Assembly: GCF_003595215.1 (NCBI RefSeq)
Contig: NZ_QYZP01000001.1
Location: 744,001-808,000 of the forward strand
Source of the DNA: Nesterenkonia natronophila
Lineage (GTDB): Bacteria > Actinomycetota > Actinomycetes > Actinomycetales > Micrococcaceae
Length of the DNA stretch: 64,000 nt
Direction: 5' to 3'
Numbering within the stretch: position 1 is the first letter of the stretch; each line of letters opens with the position of its first letter. Below are positions 44,646 through 52,552 of the stretch, one piece after another. The position numbers and the translations under genes were made by a program. Below the pieces are notes generated by a model. That model saw nothing but the letters and a program-made list of their open reading frames with translations, was not told the DNA's origin and searched no databases.

Positions 44646-45980
44646 ATGGAATTCTTAGGTGAAGTCATCATTTACATAATGATGATATCTCTTTTAATTG
44701 GAGCAGGAGCGCATATAGTGCGTCCCAGTTCGCAACTCGGATTAGAGTTCAAAGAAGGCATTCTGATGATGGGTCATATTTTCATACCTATCGCAGGTAT
44801 AATGACCCTTATTCCAGTTATCGTTCCGGCTATCAACACCGTCGTTGCGCCGGTATATTCCGCGATGCACTCCGACGCCGCGATCGCTACCAGCACCTTC
44901 ATCCCTAGTGACTTGGGCGCCTATCACCTGGCGTATGAGGTGGCCGACGGGCACGGAGCCTGGATTCTAGCCTTTACCGTCAGTCTTACCGCAGGTGCGA
45001 CTATCGCATTCTGTATTCCTGTGGGTCTGTCGATCCTGGAGCGGCGCGACCACAAGTACCTGGCACTGGGCGTCATGTCAGGGTTCCTGGCGATTCCGTT
45101 CGCCTCACTCTTCATGGCCATCATCCTGCTGCAGAGTGGTGTCCCGCTGCGTGAGGGAGTCGAGGCCACAGGCGCGGGGACGCGGCCCTTTGATCTGAGC
45201 TACGGCGAGGTATTGCTTAACTTGATTCCACTCGCCATCATGATGGGTCTGCTGTCATTGGCACTGCGTTTCTTCACGCAGAAGATGATTGCCGCGTTCC
45301 TCTACTTCGGGCGTTTTCTGCAGATCGTCACCACAGCAGCGGTTGCACTTTCCGTAGCTGAATACTTCACCGGAGCATTCTCAACTATCTTCGGAAGCTG
45401 GCCGCTGGCTCCCTTCATTGCTGACGCGGAGGATCAGTTCCGGGCACTCGAAATCGTCGGTTATATTGCTGTCATGCTCGCCGGAGCATTCCCACTCATT
45501 TACATGATTCGCAAGATTCTCGCGAAACCGCTGCAGATTGCAGGCCGGAAGATCGGCATCTCTGAAGCCGGCATAGCAGGCTTCTTGGCGACCATGGCTA
45601 ACGCAGTGGCACTGTTCCAGCTCGTACGCCTCATGCCACCCAAAGACAAAGTTCTGACCATTGCGTTCATGGTCTGCGCGGCGTTCGCCGTGGGGGATTA
45701 CCTCGCGTTCACTGCAACATTCCAGCCGAACATGATTGTCACGATGGTGATCGGCAAACTGGCTGGAGGCCTCCTAGCTGTCGGCTTCGCCATCTGGTTG
45801 GCCCTGCCTTACGCTCGCCGGCTCGAACTGCAGGACCGGGAGGATGGCCTCATTGATGAAAATGGGATCGGCATCACCATCCCGGAGGAAGCGCCTGAGC
45901 CGGTGGTAGTGCGAGCAGATGGTCCCCCCGCAGGGCGTGGTAAAGAATTTGGGCAAGTCCCTGGAATCAAAGATGCATAA
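44646..45980 (+). CDS. EutH-family amine transporter
   Basis: A 444-residue membrane protein with about eleven hydrophobic spans, matching the ethanolamine permease EutH family (EFKEGILMMGHIFIPIAGIM and GFLATMANAVALFQLVRLM, MPPKDKVLTIAFMVCAAFA). The tail is acidic and cytoplasmic-like. It is divergent from the P450 operon and shares its control region, so the substrate is probably the amine that operon degrades rather than, or as well as, ethanolamine. No eut enzyme genes are near. The base composition at its 5' end is AT-richer than the rest. Confidence 0.88.
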   Translation: MEFLGEVIIYIMMISLLIGAGAHIVRPSSQLGLEFKEGILMMGHIFIPIAGIMTLIPVIVPAINTVVAPVYSAMHSDAAIATSTFIPSDLGAYHLAYEVADGHGAWILAFTVSLTAGATIAFCIPVGLSILERRDHKYLALGVMSGFLAIPFASLFMAIILLQSGVPLREGVEATGAGTRPFDLSYGEVLLNLIPLAIMMGLLSLALRFFTQKMIAAFLYFGRFLQIVTTAAVALSVAEYFTGAFSTIFGSWPLAPFIADAEDQFRALEIVGYIAVMLAGAFPLIYMIRKILAKPLQIAGRKIGISEAGIAGFLATMANAVALFQLVRLMPPKDKVLTIAFMVCAAFAVGDYLAFTATFQPNMIVTMVIGKLAGGLLAVGFAIWLALPYARRLELQDREDGLIDENGIGITIPEEAPEPVVVRADGPPAGRGKEFGQVPGIKDA

Positions 45981-46018
45981 GATCCCGCGATGAAGAGCGC
46001 GACGTTCGTCACAGCTTT

Positions 46019-46161
46019 CGCGGCGACCGGAGTGGAGACCCGATGGTCCGCGGGTTCCACCTCAGACTGAGATTCGCAGTCAACTCACCGGTCGCCGCGG
46101 AAGCTGACCGCGCGGGGGACCGTCCTCGCGCGACCTGTTCAGCGGAGTCCCTCGGACTGAA
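46019..46161. other. run of strong hairpins, possible structured RNA
   Basis: A 12-bp outer stem CGCGGCGACCGG (46019-46030 with 46088-46099) encloses a bulged stem GTGGAGACCCG/CGGGTTCCAC and a small CTC/GAG hairpin. Two further hairpins follow (about 46109-46132 and 46135-46161). It lies in the 330-bp gap between EutH and the membrane protein gene. No convincing ORF. Function unknown. Confidence 0.4.
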
Positions 46162-46252
46162 CCTTGCCCTCCGGCGGAACTGAGGATCCCGTGTAGGGAG
46201 GACTTGCCGACCCGCAACACCGCCGGGTTGATGCTCTGACGCTCTCCCACGC

Positions 46253-46288
46253 AAATTGGGCCCTCACCGTCTGGTGAAGGCCCAATTT
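46253..46288. terminator. bidirectional terminator
   Basis: AAATTGGGCC... pairs with ...GGCCCAATTT in a 16-bp stem with one mismatch and a 4-base loop, between the convergent EutH and GlsB-like genes. Confidence 0.85.
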
Positions 46289-46310
46289 CTGTTGAGTGCT
46301 GCGACACCAT

Positions 46311-46571
46311 CTACCGTTTGCCGGCGATTGCGCTCCAGATGAAGGAGACGATGAGGCCGCCGAGGATCGCGAAGCCCCAGGTGGGGAGGTCGAAGAAGGC
46401 ATCGTTGACGTTAACACCGAAAATTGCTGAGGCGATCCAACCGCCTAGAAGGGCGCCGAGGACACCGGTAATAAGGGTGACCAGGATGCCGCCAGGTTGC
46501 TTGCCCGGCAGGATAGCTCGGGCGATAGCGCCTGCAATAAGTCCTAGGATGATCCAGCCGATGATGCTCAT
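46311..46571 (-). CDS. GlsB/YeaQ/YmgE family membrane protein
   Basis: An 86-residue Gly-rich membrane protein (MSIIGWIILGLIAGAIARAI) with three hydrophobic spans and the family GGWIASAIFG pattern. Members are induced by general or envelope stress; the molecular role is unknown. Start 46571; the longer frame to 46691 is not supported. Confidence 0.9.
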   Translation of the reverse strand: MSIIGWIILGLIAGAIARAILPGKQPGGILVTLITGVLGALLGGWIASAIFGVNVNDAFFDLPTWGFAILGGLIVSFIWSAIAGKR

Positions 46572-46834
46572 GGTGTTACTCCGATCTAGTTGGGGAAGCT
46601 GGGGCATAACAAGATACCGCGATCCGGACACCCAACGATCACTCTGCCTAGCGTGTCGCACCTCGGAGCGGACAGGCGCTGACCTGGGCACTTGTACAAG
46701 ACGCCGTTCCTGGTATGACTGACACCGCAGGCCCGCAGCGGTCTCCTCGACCGGACCGAAGGCTTGACCTCGTCTTCAGCTCAACGATCAGTCATGGCGC
46801 ATGCGCTACGCCAAGGTCTGCTCCACAATAAGAA

Positions 46835-46872
46835 AAGTGCCAGGCCACCGAATCAACGGTGTCCTGGCACTT
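46835..46872 (-). terminator. intrinsic terminator, formerly of the tRNA-Ser gene
   Basis: AAGTGCCAGG...CCTGGCACTT stem with a single interior mismatch, then TTTTCTTATT on the minus strand. It abuts the tRNA 3'-end remnant at 46878, so it likely terminated tRNA-Ser before the island inserted. Confidence 0.8.
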
Positions 46873-46877
46873 CACAG

Positions 46878-46897
46878 GGCGGAGACGGAGGGATTTG
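46878..46897. repeat. island attachment repeat (tRNA-Ser 3'-end remnant)
   Basis: GGCGGAGACGGAGGGATTTG is identical to 49960-49979, the 3' end of the intact tRNA-Ser. Similarity extends as 25 of 27 bases. This marks the distal end of the inserted island. Confidence 0.85.
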
Positions 46898-47049
46898 GGC
46901 CCTCTAAAACTACTCAGGAGTAATGAGCCTGCATCCCAGTAACGACGCGGAAGTAGCCGATCTGAGGGCCGGAACGTTGCCAAGAAAATACGCTCCAGGT
47001 GCACCCGTGTGACAAGGGGTAATTCCAGGTGATGTCCCCCAGGGGACAT

Positions 47050-48045
47050 CTACTCCTGCAACTCGGGGTGGATCATGCCGCCGTCGCGAATCTCCCAGAT
47101 AGTATCCCGGACCATCACGTTGTCGAAGTTGATCTGATCCACCGTCTCGCGGTCGTAGAACACTCTCAAGATCACACTATCCTCAGTGTTCCCATACTGG
47201 TCAGTCATAGGGAAGGACCCCTCAATGACAATACGCGTGCTATCCGGATGCTCCTCGAGTGCCTCCTCAATGGCTTCCAGTGTGTCTCTCCGTGCGCCGT
47301 TGCGGATCATGTTCATGGTGAAGTTGTCCGCTATATCGAACTCAACCGTAGTTTCAGACCAGCCATCACCACCCTCCTGAGTGATAGTGAAGTCTGATTG
47401 CTCCTCTTCAGCCTCTTCCTGGGCTAATTCCTCGTCGTCCTCTTCCTCTGCCTCTTCATCCTCTGGTCTGGTGACATTGACGACGACATCTGAATCGTCC
47501 TCGATTAGCTCACCACTGTCCGGGTCTGTGGACACAGCTACCCAGTTGCTCGCGTCCCACACACCGCCTTCGGTATCTGTCTCGAAATCAACGGAGAATC
47601 CAAGATCCTCTAGAGCGTCGCGTGCCTCGTCGGCTGGCATGCCCTCAACTCCAGGGACCTCTGCCATTCCTTCCAGTCGCTCAGCCTCAGCTTCAGCCTC
47701 TTCGCGCTCGCGCTCTTCTTCGGCCTCACGTTCTGCTTCTGCCTGACGCTGCTCGTCGGCTTCTCGCTCGGCCTCTTCTTCTGCTTGTCGATCAGCCTCT
47801 TCCTGCTCTTCCTGCTCGGCACGGTCGTCCTCGGCTTGCTGAGCCCTCTCCTCAGTACCTTCGGGGTCCATAATGGCGAGGCACGCACCACCCACCACGG
47901 CAAGAATGAATAATGCTAGGAAGCCACCGCAACCAAAAGTAGCGATACGGGCAATCAGCGGCCATCGCCTAAATTTCTGCCAGAGTGATACCTTCTCGGG
48001 CGCACTGGCCGGTGCGGCGGTACGCGAATTGTGTTCTTCTGACAT
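47050..48045 (-). CDS. PASTA-domain membrane protein with acidic coiled coil
   Basis: A 331-residue protein. A short basic cytoplasmic part is followed by one membrane span (about 35-58), a long Glu/Arg/Gln-rich coiled coil (about 65-125), and one PASTA domain (VPGVEGMPADEARDALEDLG, about 130-190). A very acidic linker leads to a C-terminal domain that I do not recognise (SDFTITQEGGDGWSETTVEF onward). PASTA domains bind peptidoglycan fragments or beta-lactams. Membrane orientation puts PASTA outside. It lies in the tRNA-Ser island as cargo. Confidence 0.75.
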   Translation of the reverse strand: MSEEHNSRTAAPASAPEKVSLWQKFRRWPLIARIATFGCGGFLALFILAVVGGACLAIMDPEGTEERAQQAEDDRAEQEEQEEADRQAEEEAEREADEQRQAEAEREAEEEREREEAEAEAERLEGMAEVPGVEGMPADEARDALEDLGFSVDFETDTEGGVWDASNWVAVSTDPDSGELIEDDSDVVVNVTRPEDEEAEEEDDEELAQEEAEEEQSDFTITQEGGDGWSETTVEFDIADNFTMNMIRNGARRDTLEAIEEALEEHPDSTRIVIEGSFPMTDQYGNTEDSVILRVFYDRETVDQINFDNVMVRDTIWEIRDGGMIHPELQE

Positions 48046-48069
48046 TGCTCCCCCTGAAGCTGCAAGTAA

Positions 48070-48450
48070 CTACGCCACCATCGAATGACGCTGATCACGG
48101 CCTATGTGTTCATGGTAGATGCGGACAACCTTCGGGAGAACCCCCAGGTCAGTGGCGACCGCGCCCACGGTGTCGTGTGCTTGGGTGGCTTGGGACCATT
48201 CGGAGCGGCGGATCAACATCGTGGCGGCGAAGACATCAGCATCCCATTCCATGCGCTGATGGCAGCCGAAGTGCTCGTGATAGGCGTGGCCGAGTTCATG
48301 GCCGAGCGTGTATTCCCGCTGCAGCGGGCCCAGGTCTGGACGCAGGCGGATGGTGAGCGTTGAGTTGCAGTAGTCTCCCCAGGCACCTCGAAACGGCCTC
48401 TCGCTCACAATCTGCACGCCGAGGGCGTACGCGTAGTCCTCCAACTCCAT
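48070..48450 (-). CDS. ImmA/IrrE family metallopeptidase
   Basis: A 126-residue zinc protease domain with HELGHAYHEH (51-60) and the third-ligand region MEWDADVFAATML. ImmA proteins cleave ImmR-type repressors to derepress mobile elements, but no XRE repressor remains in this island. The ATG at 48450 is chosen; a TTG three codons earlier is possible. Confidence 0.85.
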   Translation of the reverse strand: MELEDYAYALGVQIVSERPFRGAWGDYCNSTLTIRLRPDLGPLQREYTLGHELGHAYHEHFGCHQRMEWDADVFAATMLIRRSEWSQATQAHDTVGAVATDLGVLPKVVRIYHEHIGRDQRHSMVA

Positions 48451-48543
48451 AAGAGGCAACCCTAGGGGAGGGGTAGGAGATGGCTAGGGGAGATCGCGAA
48501 TTGGCCACCCGGCTTCAGTCGCCAGAAACAGAGATCCGGCCTT

Positions 48544-48786
48544 TCACCCCGCCTCACGATGTTGGGTAGCTGTCGGCCGACATTCAGCCGTTTTTTCGAC
48601 CTCGCGCAGCTGCCCTTTGTGCAAGGAAAAGACCTTCGCGCCATGAACAATGATCGCCTGTTGCTCTCTAGGGCGCCACCACTTTTTCTTGTCAGCGGTG
48701 AGGATCATCCACCCGCGTTGCGCAATCTCTGGTATCCAGAACTCGTCTATTTCTTTTTGGCCATCGTCGGCATAGAGGTCTCGCAT
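48544..48786 (-). CDS. PIN-like nuclease domain protein, probably N-terminally truncated
   Basis: An 80-residue protein resembling the C-terminal two thirds of VapC45-type PIN-like toxins (DDGQKEIDEFWIPEIAQRGW, ILTADKKKWWRPREQQAIIV, AKVFSLHKGQL). Upstream in the same frame GELVGLEKFGYRAFH continues the domain, but there is no start codon before a stop 30-odd codons upstream, so the first strand with the initial Asp is missing or frame-shifted. Likely a remnant. Confidence 0.55.
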   Translation of the reverse strand: MRDLYADDGQKEIDEFWIPEIAQRGWMILTADKKKWWRPREQQAIIVHGAKVFSLHKGQLREVEKTAECRPTATQHREAG

Positions 48787-48955
48787 GTGAAACGCGCGGT
48801 ACCCGAACTTTTCAAGGCCGACCAGCTCACCGTCGAATCCAACAGCGACCTGAGCACACGGCCTTGGCCGGGGCGGGAGACGCTATGTGTCGCTAACGGG
48901 TGGAGGCTCCACCTCGGCGCGACTAGAGCTTGACGTTCTTGCTAATACTCATCAC

Positions 48956-49150
48956 ATGGCTGATCTCACTCAGAAGAACGAAGCGCCTGCCCGAAAAAGA
49001 GTGTTTCGCGGACTATATGAGATGGTCGAGCTCGAAGAACAGCCGTATCGTCGCTTGATTAAGATTCTGGGTGCTCCGTACCCAGGTTGGCTAGTATTTC
49101 TGCCGCTGAGGGAGGTATCCCCACCCGGCGGTTCGACAGCTCGGACTTAG
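48956..49150 (+). pseudogene. truncated ORF fused to antisense integrase
   Basis: It begins MADLTQKNEAPARKRVFRGL and continues about 40 codons; from about 49075 the frame runs antisense through the integrase remnant. The first part looks like a real N-terminus cut by the same deletion that removed the integrase C-terminus. Unrecognised. Confidence 0.35.
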
Positions 49151-49883
49151 GTGCGCCGACATACTCGCCGGTCTCGCGGTTCTGTCTAATCGCCTTGGAT
49201 ACCCGAATAGCCTGCCGGGTTTCGGTGATGGTCACGTCTCGGACCTGGAGCGCCCGCAACTCAGACGGCCGCAGTCCCGTCGCCAGCAGCAGCGAGCAGG
49301 CATCAGCATGTACGGGGTGCTTGATCCGGGAGATAATCGCCCGCGCCTCGTCCCTGGTGAGAAACATGTCCTCTTCCGAATCATCAGATTGCGTGACCTT
49401 CGGCAGCATGTCCGGCTTCATAGGAATACCGTTGCGGTGGTGGCGATCCTCTGCGTGCTTGAGCGCTGAAACGAGCCACCCGCAAACGTGGTAAGTCATC
49501 TTCGCACCCAGCGGTTTCGCTTCCAGGCTGAGCACGAATCGGCGGCAGTCATCCTCGGTGACCTGATCCACAGGCCAATTGCCCAACGCGGGCCCGATGT
49601 GATTCTTCATGTATCCGCGGTAGGTCTGCTTCGTGAACGCGGCAGCGCGGAGTAGCTCGAGGCGCTCTTCGCTTATCTGGGAGACCGTGGGAGCTTTGGA
49701 TTTCTGCTTGGCGAGGACCTTGTCGGCCTTGGCGGAGTTGCCCTTGACTGCCTCAATGAGATGCTTTCATTCCAGCGCAGCTTTCTCGCTGTGATACGTG
49801 CTGGATTTCTTGTCACCATCTTCGCGCCAGATGACCCGCCATGTGGTTCCCCTGGGGCGTTCGCGCTTTTCGATGCTTGCCAT
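49059..49883 (-). pseudogene. broken tyrosine integrase of the tRNA-Ser island
   Basis: It starts ATG 49883 (MASIEKRERPRGTTWRVIWR). An in-frame TGA at 49767-49769 interrupts it after 38 codons, and the same frame continues (KHLIEAVKGNSAKADK) through the core-binding domain to the catalytic Arg region TGLRPSELRALQVRD. The frame ends near 49059 before the HxxR, His and Tyr boxes. Two independent lesions make it non-functional. Confidence 0.9.
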
Positions 49884-49958
49884 GAGGCTATTGTAGTGAG
49901 AACTGGGGGACAGGCCCGGAATCAGTGGCTCTACTTCCGCTTGATTCCGGACCTCTAG

Positions 49959-50050
49959 TGGCGGAGACGGAGGGATTTGAACCCTCGGCAGAGAATTAAC
50001 CCTGCACCACCATTCCAGGGTGGCTCCTTCGGCCGCTCGGTCACGTCTCC
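49959..50050 (-). tRNA. tRNA-Ser (anticodon GGA)
   Basis: A 92-nt class II tRNA. The acceptor GGAGACG pairs with CGTCTCC, followed by G and encoded CCA; anticodon stem-loop CCACC-CTGGAAT-GGTGG gives GGA; long variable arm; T-loop GGTTCAAATCC. Its 3' end is the attachment site of the decayed island. Confidence 0.95.
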
Positions 50051-50137
50051 AAAGTTGTCCTCTACTTTCACGGACCGATACATCGTAGCTGAAAACCCAA
50101 CCGCTTCGCACATCGGTCTAGCGAGTCAGCCCCGCGT

Positions 50138-50926
50138 TCACGCCACCAGCTTGTGGTGGAGGTTCTCAGCCAACCGCTCCGGGTCTGTCTGCTGCTTCAG
50201 CAGATCGATCAGACCGGAGGCTCCGCCAAGTTCGGTGAGCATAGAATCCATGGAGTCCGCGGGTGCCGAGAGAAGTGGGTGCTTGGAGGCAAAAAACTCT
50301 GCGGTCCGCCTGGCATCATCGGAGTCAATCTCAGCGTGGCTGGACCTGCTGTAGGCGGAATGGGCCAACCGGTCGAATATGGCCGAGAGATTCTGCTCCG
50401 TGCGCGCATAGTCCTCCACAATCACGCTGCGGTCCGCCCCTAGGAGCTGCAGCACCACGGCGGCCAGGATCCCGGTCCGATCCTTGCCGGCCGCGCAGTG
50501 GAACAGCACCCCTCCTGTGGATCCGCCGATCACTTCAAGGCCCTCGGCCACCTCATGGATATGGCTGCGCACCAGCCCCGCATACCACCGGCCCACATCG
50601 AGCGGAGAGGTCATGGACGGGGCCACCTCGATCAGCGCGAGAGGATGCACCGCCATCTCAGCAAGGGGCAAATGGTGGGCCGCGACGCCGAGCTCCCCAG
50701 CCAGCCGGTGGGGGGAGTGAGCCACTTCCGGGGTCGAACGCAGATCCAAAACTGCAGACAGTCCTTGAGCAGTCAGCGCGGCCAACTCTTCCCGCGGGGA
50801 CATAGTGAGATCGTCGGCTCGCCACAGCACTGCAGGCCGCACAGACCCGCCTTCCACGCGTATTCCGCCGAAGTCGCGGAGGTTGACCAGGGGCCGGGTT
50901 GTGAGGGTGGCGTCGTCGATTGTCAT
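50138..50926 (-). CDS. tyrosine/serine protein phosphatase (Y_phosphatase3)
   Basis: A 262-residue phosphatase of the family related to mycobacterial PtpB and phosphoinositide phosphatases. N-terminal NLRDFGGI is the family hallmark; P-loop FHCAAGKDRTG has Cys144 and Arg150; a C-terminal helical part follows. The ATG at 50926 is used; the longer frame to 51031 enters the SRP RNA gene. Targets unknown. Confidence 0.9.
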   Translation of the reverse strand: MTIDDATLTTRPLVNLRDFGGIRVEGGSVRPAVLWRADDLTMSPREELAALTAQGLSAVLDLRSTPEVAHSPHRLAGELGVAAHHLPLAEMAVHPLALIEVAPSMTSPLDVGRWYAGLVRSHIHEVAEGLEVIGGSTGGVLFHCAAGKDRTGILAAVVLQLLGADRSVIVEDYARTEQNLSAIFDRLAHSAYSRSSHAEIDSDDARRTAEFFASKHPLLSAPADSMDSMLTELGGASGLIDLLKQQTDPERLAENLHHKLVA

Positions 50927-51012
50927 TGGTGTCAGTTTAGATGACGCTGGTGTGGACTCCTGCGGAGGCGTGGTTCGCGTCGATCGCAAATCACGCGGTA
51001 CTATGGAGTCTG

Positions 51013-51098
51013 ACCCCACGCGTGGTGTCATCCTGCTGAACTCCCCCAGGACCGGAAGGTAGCAAGGGTAAGCGGGCTCTGGCAGGTGCGCGTGGGGT
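51013..51098 (+). ncRNA. ffs: signal recognition particle RNA (4.5S type)
   Basis: A short hairpin RNA that binds Ffh. Outer stem CCCCACGCG (51014-51022) pairs with CGCGTGGGG (51089-51097), and the conserved apical domain contains AGGACCGGAAGGTAGCA with the GGAA tetraloop and asymmetric internal loop. Confidence 0.93.
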
Positions 51099-51178
51099 TC
51101 TTGATTTCTACGCGACGTAGAAAACGGCGGTAGAATGAGGTCTCAGACCTTTCTATCCGCACCCATTCAAGGAGCACC

Positions 51179-51583
51179 ATGTCCCGCGATTACGTTGCCT
51201 CACCCATGCCCAAGCTCACGTTCCTCACTGGTGCGGTTCTGGTGGTAGTGGGCATCGGGGGATACTTGGTCTCCCTCGCCAATGAGACCGACCACTGGAC
51301 GGCACTGATCCCGTCCCTGGTCGGCCTGCTCTTGCTGGTCAGCGGCGCGATCGCCCTGAAGAACCTCATGGTGGGCGTGCACATCGCACTGGTCCTTGCC
51401 CTGATCGGCGCCCTGGGCATGCTGATGCCGCTGGCGAGCCTGGGCGACCTCTTCGCGGGTGAGGCTGAACGTCCCGCAGCCGTGGTCTCAGCCCTGATCT
51501 CGCTGATCGTTCTGGTGGTCTACCTCATCCTGGGCGTGCGCAGCTTCCTTGAGGCTCGCCGCTGGAAGAAAGCCAACGCCTGA
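51179..51583 (+). CDS. small four-span membrane protein
   Basis: A 134-residue protein with four hydrophobic segments (about 13-33, 42-60, 65-85, 100-122) and a basic C-terminus. It starts after AAGGAGCACC. No known domain recognised; it resembles uncharacterised actinobacterial membrane proteins. A CAGCTAGC/GCTAGCTG hairpin at 51603-51620 lies just beyond, in the convergent gap. Confidence 0.75.
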   Translation: MSRDYVASPMPKLTFLTGAVLVVVGIGGYLVSLANETDHWTALIPSLVGLLLLVSGAIALKNLMVGVHIALVLALIGALGMLMPLASLGDLFAGEAERPAAVVSALISLIVLVVYLILGVRSFLEARRWKKANA

Positions 51584-51605
51584 GGCTCGTGACCGCCCAC
51601 CTCAG

Positions 51606-52334
51606 CTAGCACGCTAGCTGGGGCGAGAACATGCCCGCATCCTCAGCCTCAGCCTGGGCCCACGCCTCTTCCACAACCGCCAGGAACCGGTCATTGGGTG
51701 CGAAGTATGCTGGTTCCCCCCACCCCTGGCGGGCCATGTCCTCATTGACGAACACATCCTCCACGAACACGCCCGCCAGCAGCCGGTCGTAGCGGTCCCG
51801 CATCTCTTGGTCGAAGTCCAGCACGACGACGTCCCCAGGAGCCAGCAGCCCACTGATCGCCTCGGATGCCTCCGGGCCGCCGCACTCCACCGGCTCTGTG
51901 GGATGCACCGTCTCCGGGGTGTCGATATTGAGCAGCCGCACCCTCTCATCGTCTCCTTCGATGGAGACCACGATGGTGTCCCCGTCCACTACGCGCACCA
52001 TTTCAGCCGCTACCGCATCCTCTGAGAATCCCTGCGGAACCTCCAGGGGACGCTGATTCCACCAGCTCAGCGTCCCCGCGGTCGCGACGGCCAGTATCAC
52101 CACGGCCACCCACACCCACACGCTTGACGCCAACGGCCGCCGCCGTGAACCTGCGCGACCCGCGGCGGGAGCTACGCTGCGCTGCGCACCCCGCTTTCCA
52201 CCCCGCCGCATCAACCGTGGGGCGAGACTGCGGGCGGAGTGCCTGGGATGTCGCCGTGAGCTCCTCATTGGGTCATCACTGTAGCCCTCCGTCCCCACAT
52301 GGAATGAGCTCCCAGCGCCAAATGTCGAATCCAT
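51606..52334 (-). CDS. membrane-anchored thermonuclease (SNase-like)
   Basis: A 242-residue protein with an Arg-rich cytoplasmic N-terminus, one membrane span (about 70-90) and an SNase domain outside: VVDGDTIVVSIEG, VRLLNIDTPE (first catalytic Arg), and DRYDRLLAGVFVEDVFVNE (Glu/Arg region). It probably digests nucleic acids at the cell surface. The start at 52334 or 52268 (MRSSRRHP) is undecided. Confidence 0.85.
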   Translation of the reverse strand: MDSTFGAGSSFHVGTEGYSDDPMRSSRRHPRHSARSLAPRLMRRGGKRGAQRSVAPAAGRAGSRRRPLASSVWVWVAVVILAVATAGTLSWWNQRPLEVPQGFSEDAVAAEMVRVVDGDTIVVSIEGDDERVRLLNIDTPETVHPTEPVECGGPEASEAISGLLAPGDVVVLDFDQEMRDRYDRLLAGVFVEDVFVNEDMARQGWGEPAYFAPNDRFLAVVEEAWAQAEAEDAGMFSPQLAC

Positions 52335-52446
52335 TCGTTCTCAGCAGCTGAAGAGGCCTCAGAGCGGACGGTTTTGACACTTGAGTGGGCCGCGGGACCC
52401 CATTCGGTTCGAAAAAGGGCTCCACTTCCGCCTGTTCTTCGAAAAC

Positions 52447-52461
52447 GCAAAGAAATGCAAA
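52447..52461. promoter_or_regulatory. paired GCAAA motifs upstream of aceA, possible RamB site
   Basis: GCAAA at 52447-52451 and 52457-52461, one helical turn apart and about 95 bp before aceA. RamB in corynebacteria recognises TTTGCAAA-like sites, and a RamB-like gene is encoded at 58045. Confidence 0.35.
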
Positions 52462-52552
52462 TCTTTACCTGAGTTGGGGTAGCGCAGGGGTTGCACAGTG
52501 GCGAAAACTTATAAATGTCAGAGATGACGGCCACGAATCAAAGGAGATTCCC

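Larger units (their letters stand above)
46878..49979. mobile_element. decayed 3.1-kb island in tRNA-Ser(GGA)
   Basis: Flanked by the 20-bp tRNA-end repeat. A broken integrase gene begins 76 bp from the tRNA, the typical side. Contents: PASTA membrane protein, ImmA-like protease, PIN-like fragment, a truncated ORF and the integrase remnant. The integrase has an in-frame stop and has lost its catalytic end, so the island cannot move by itself. Confidence 0.8.

Noticed and set aside
48085..48363. + strand ORF over the ImmA-like gene
   Set aside because: The HELGH zinc motif identifies the minus-strand gene; the + frame is antisense.
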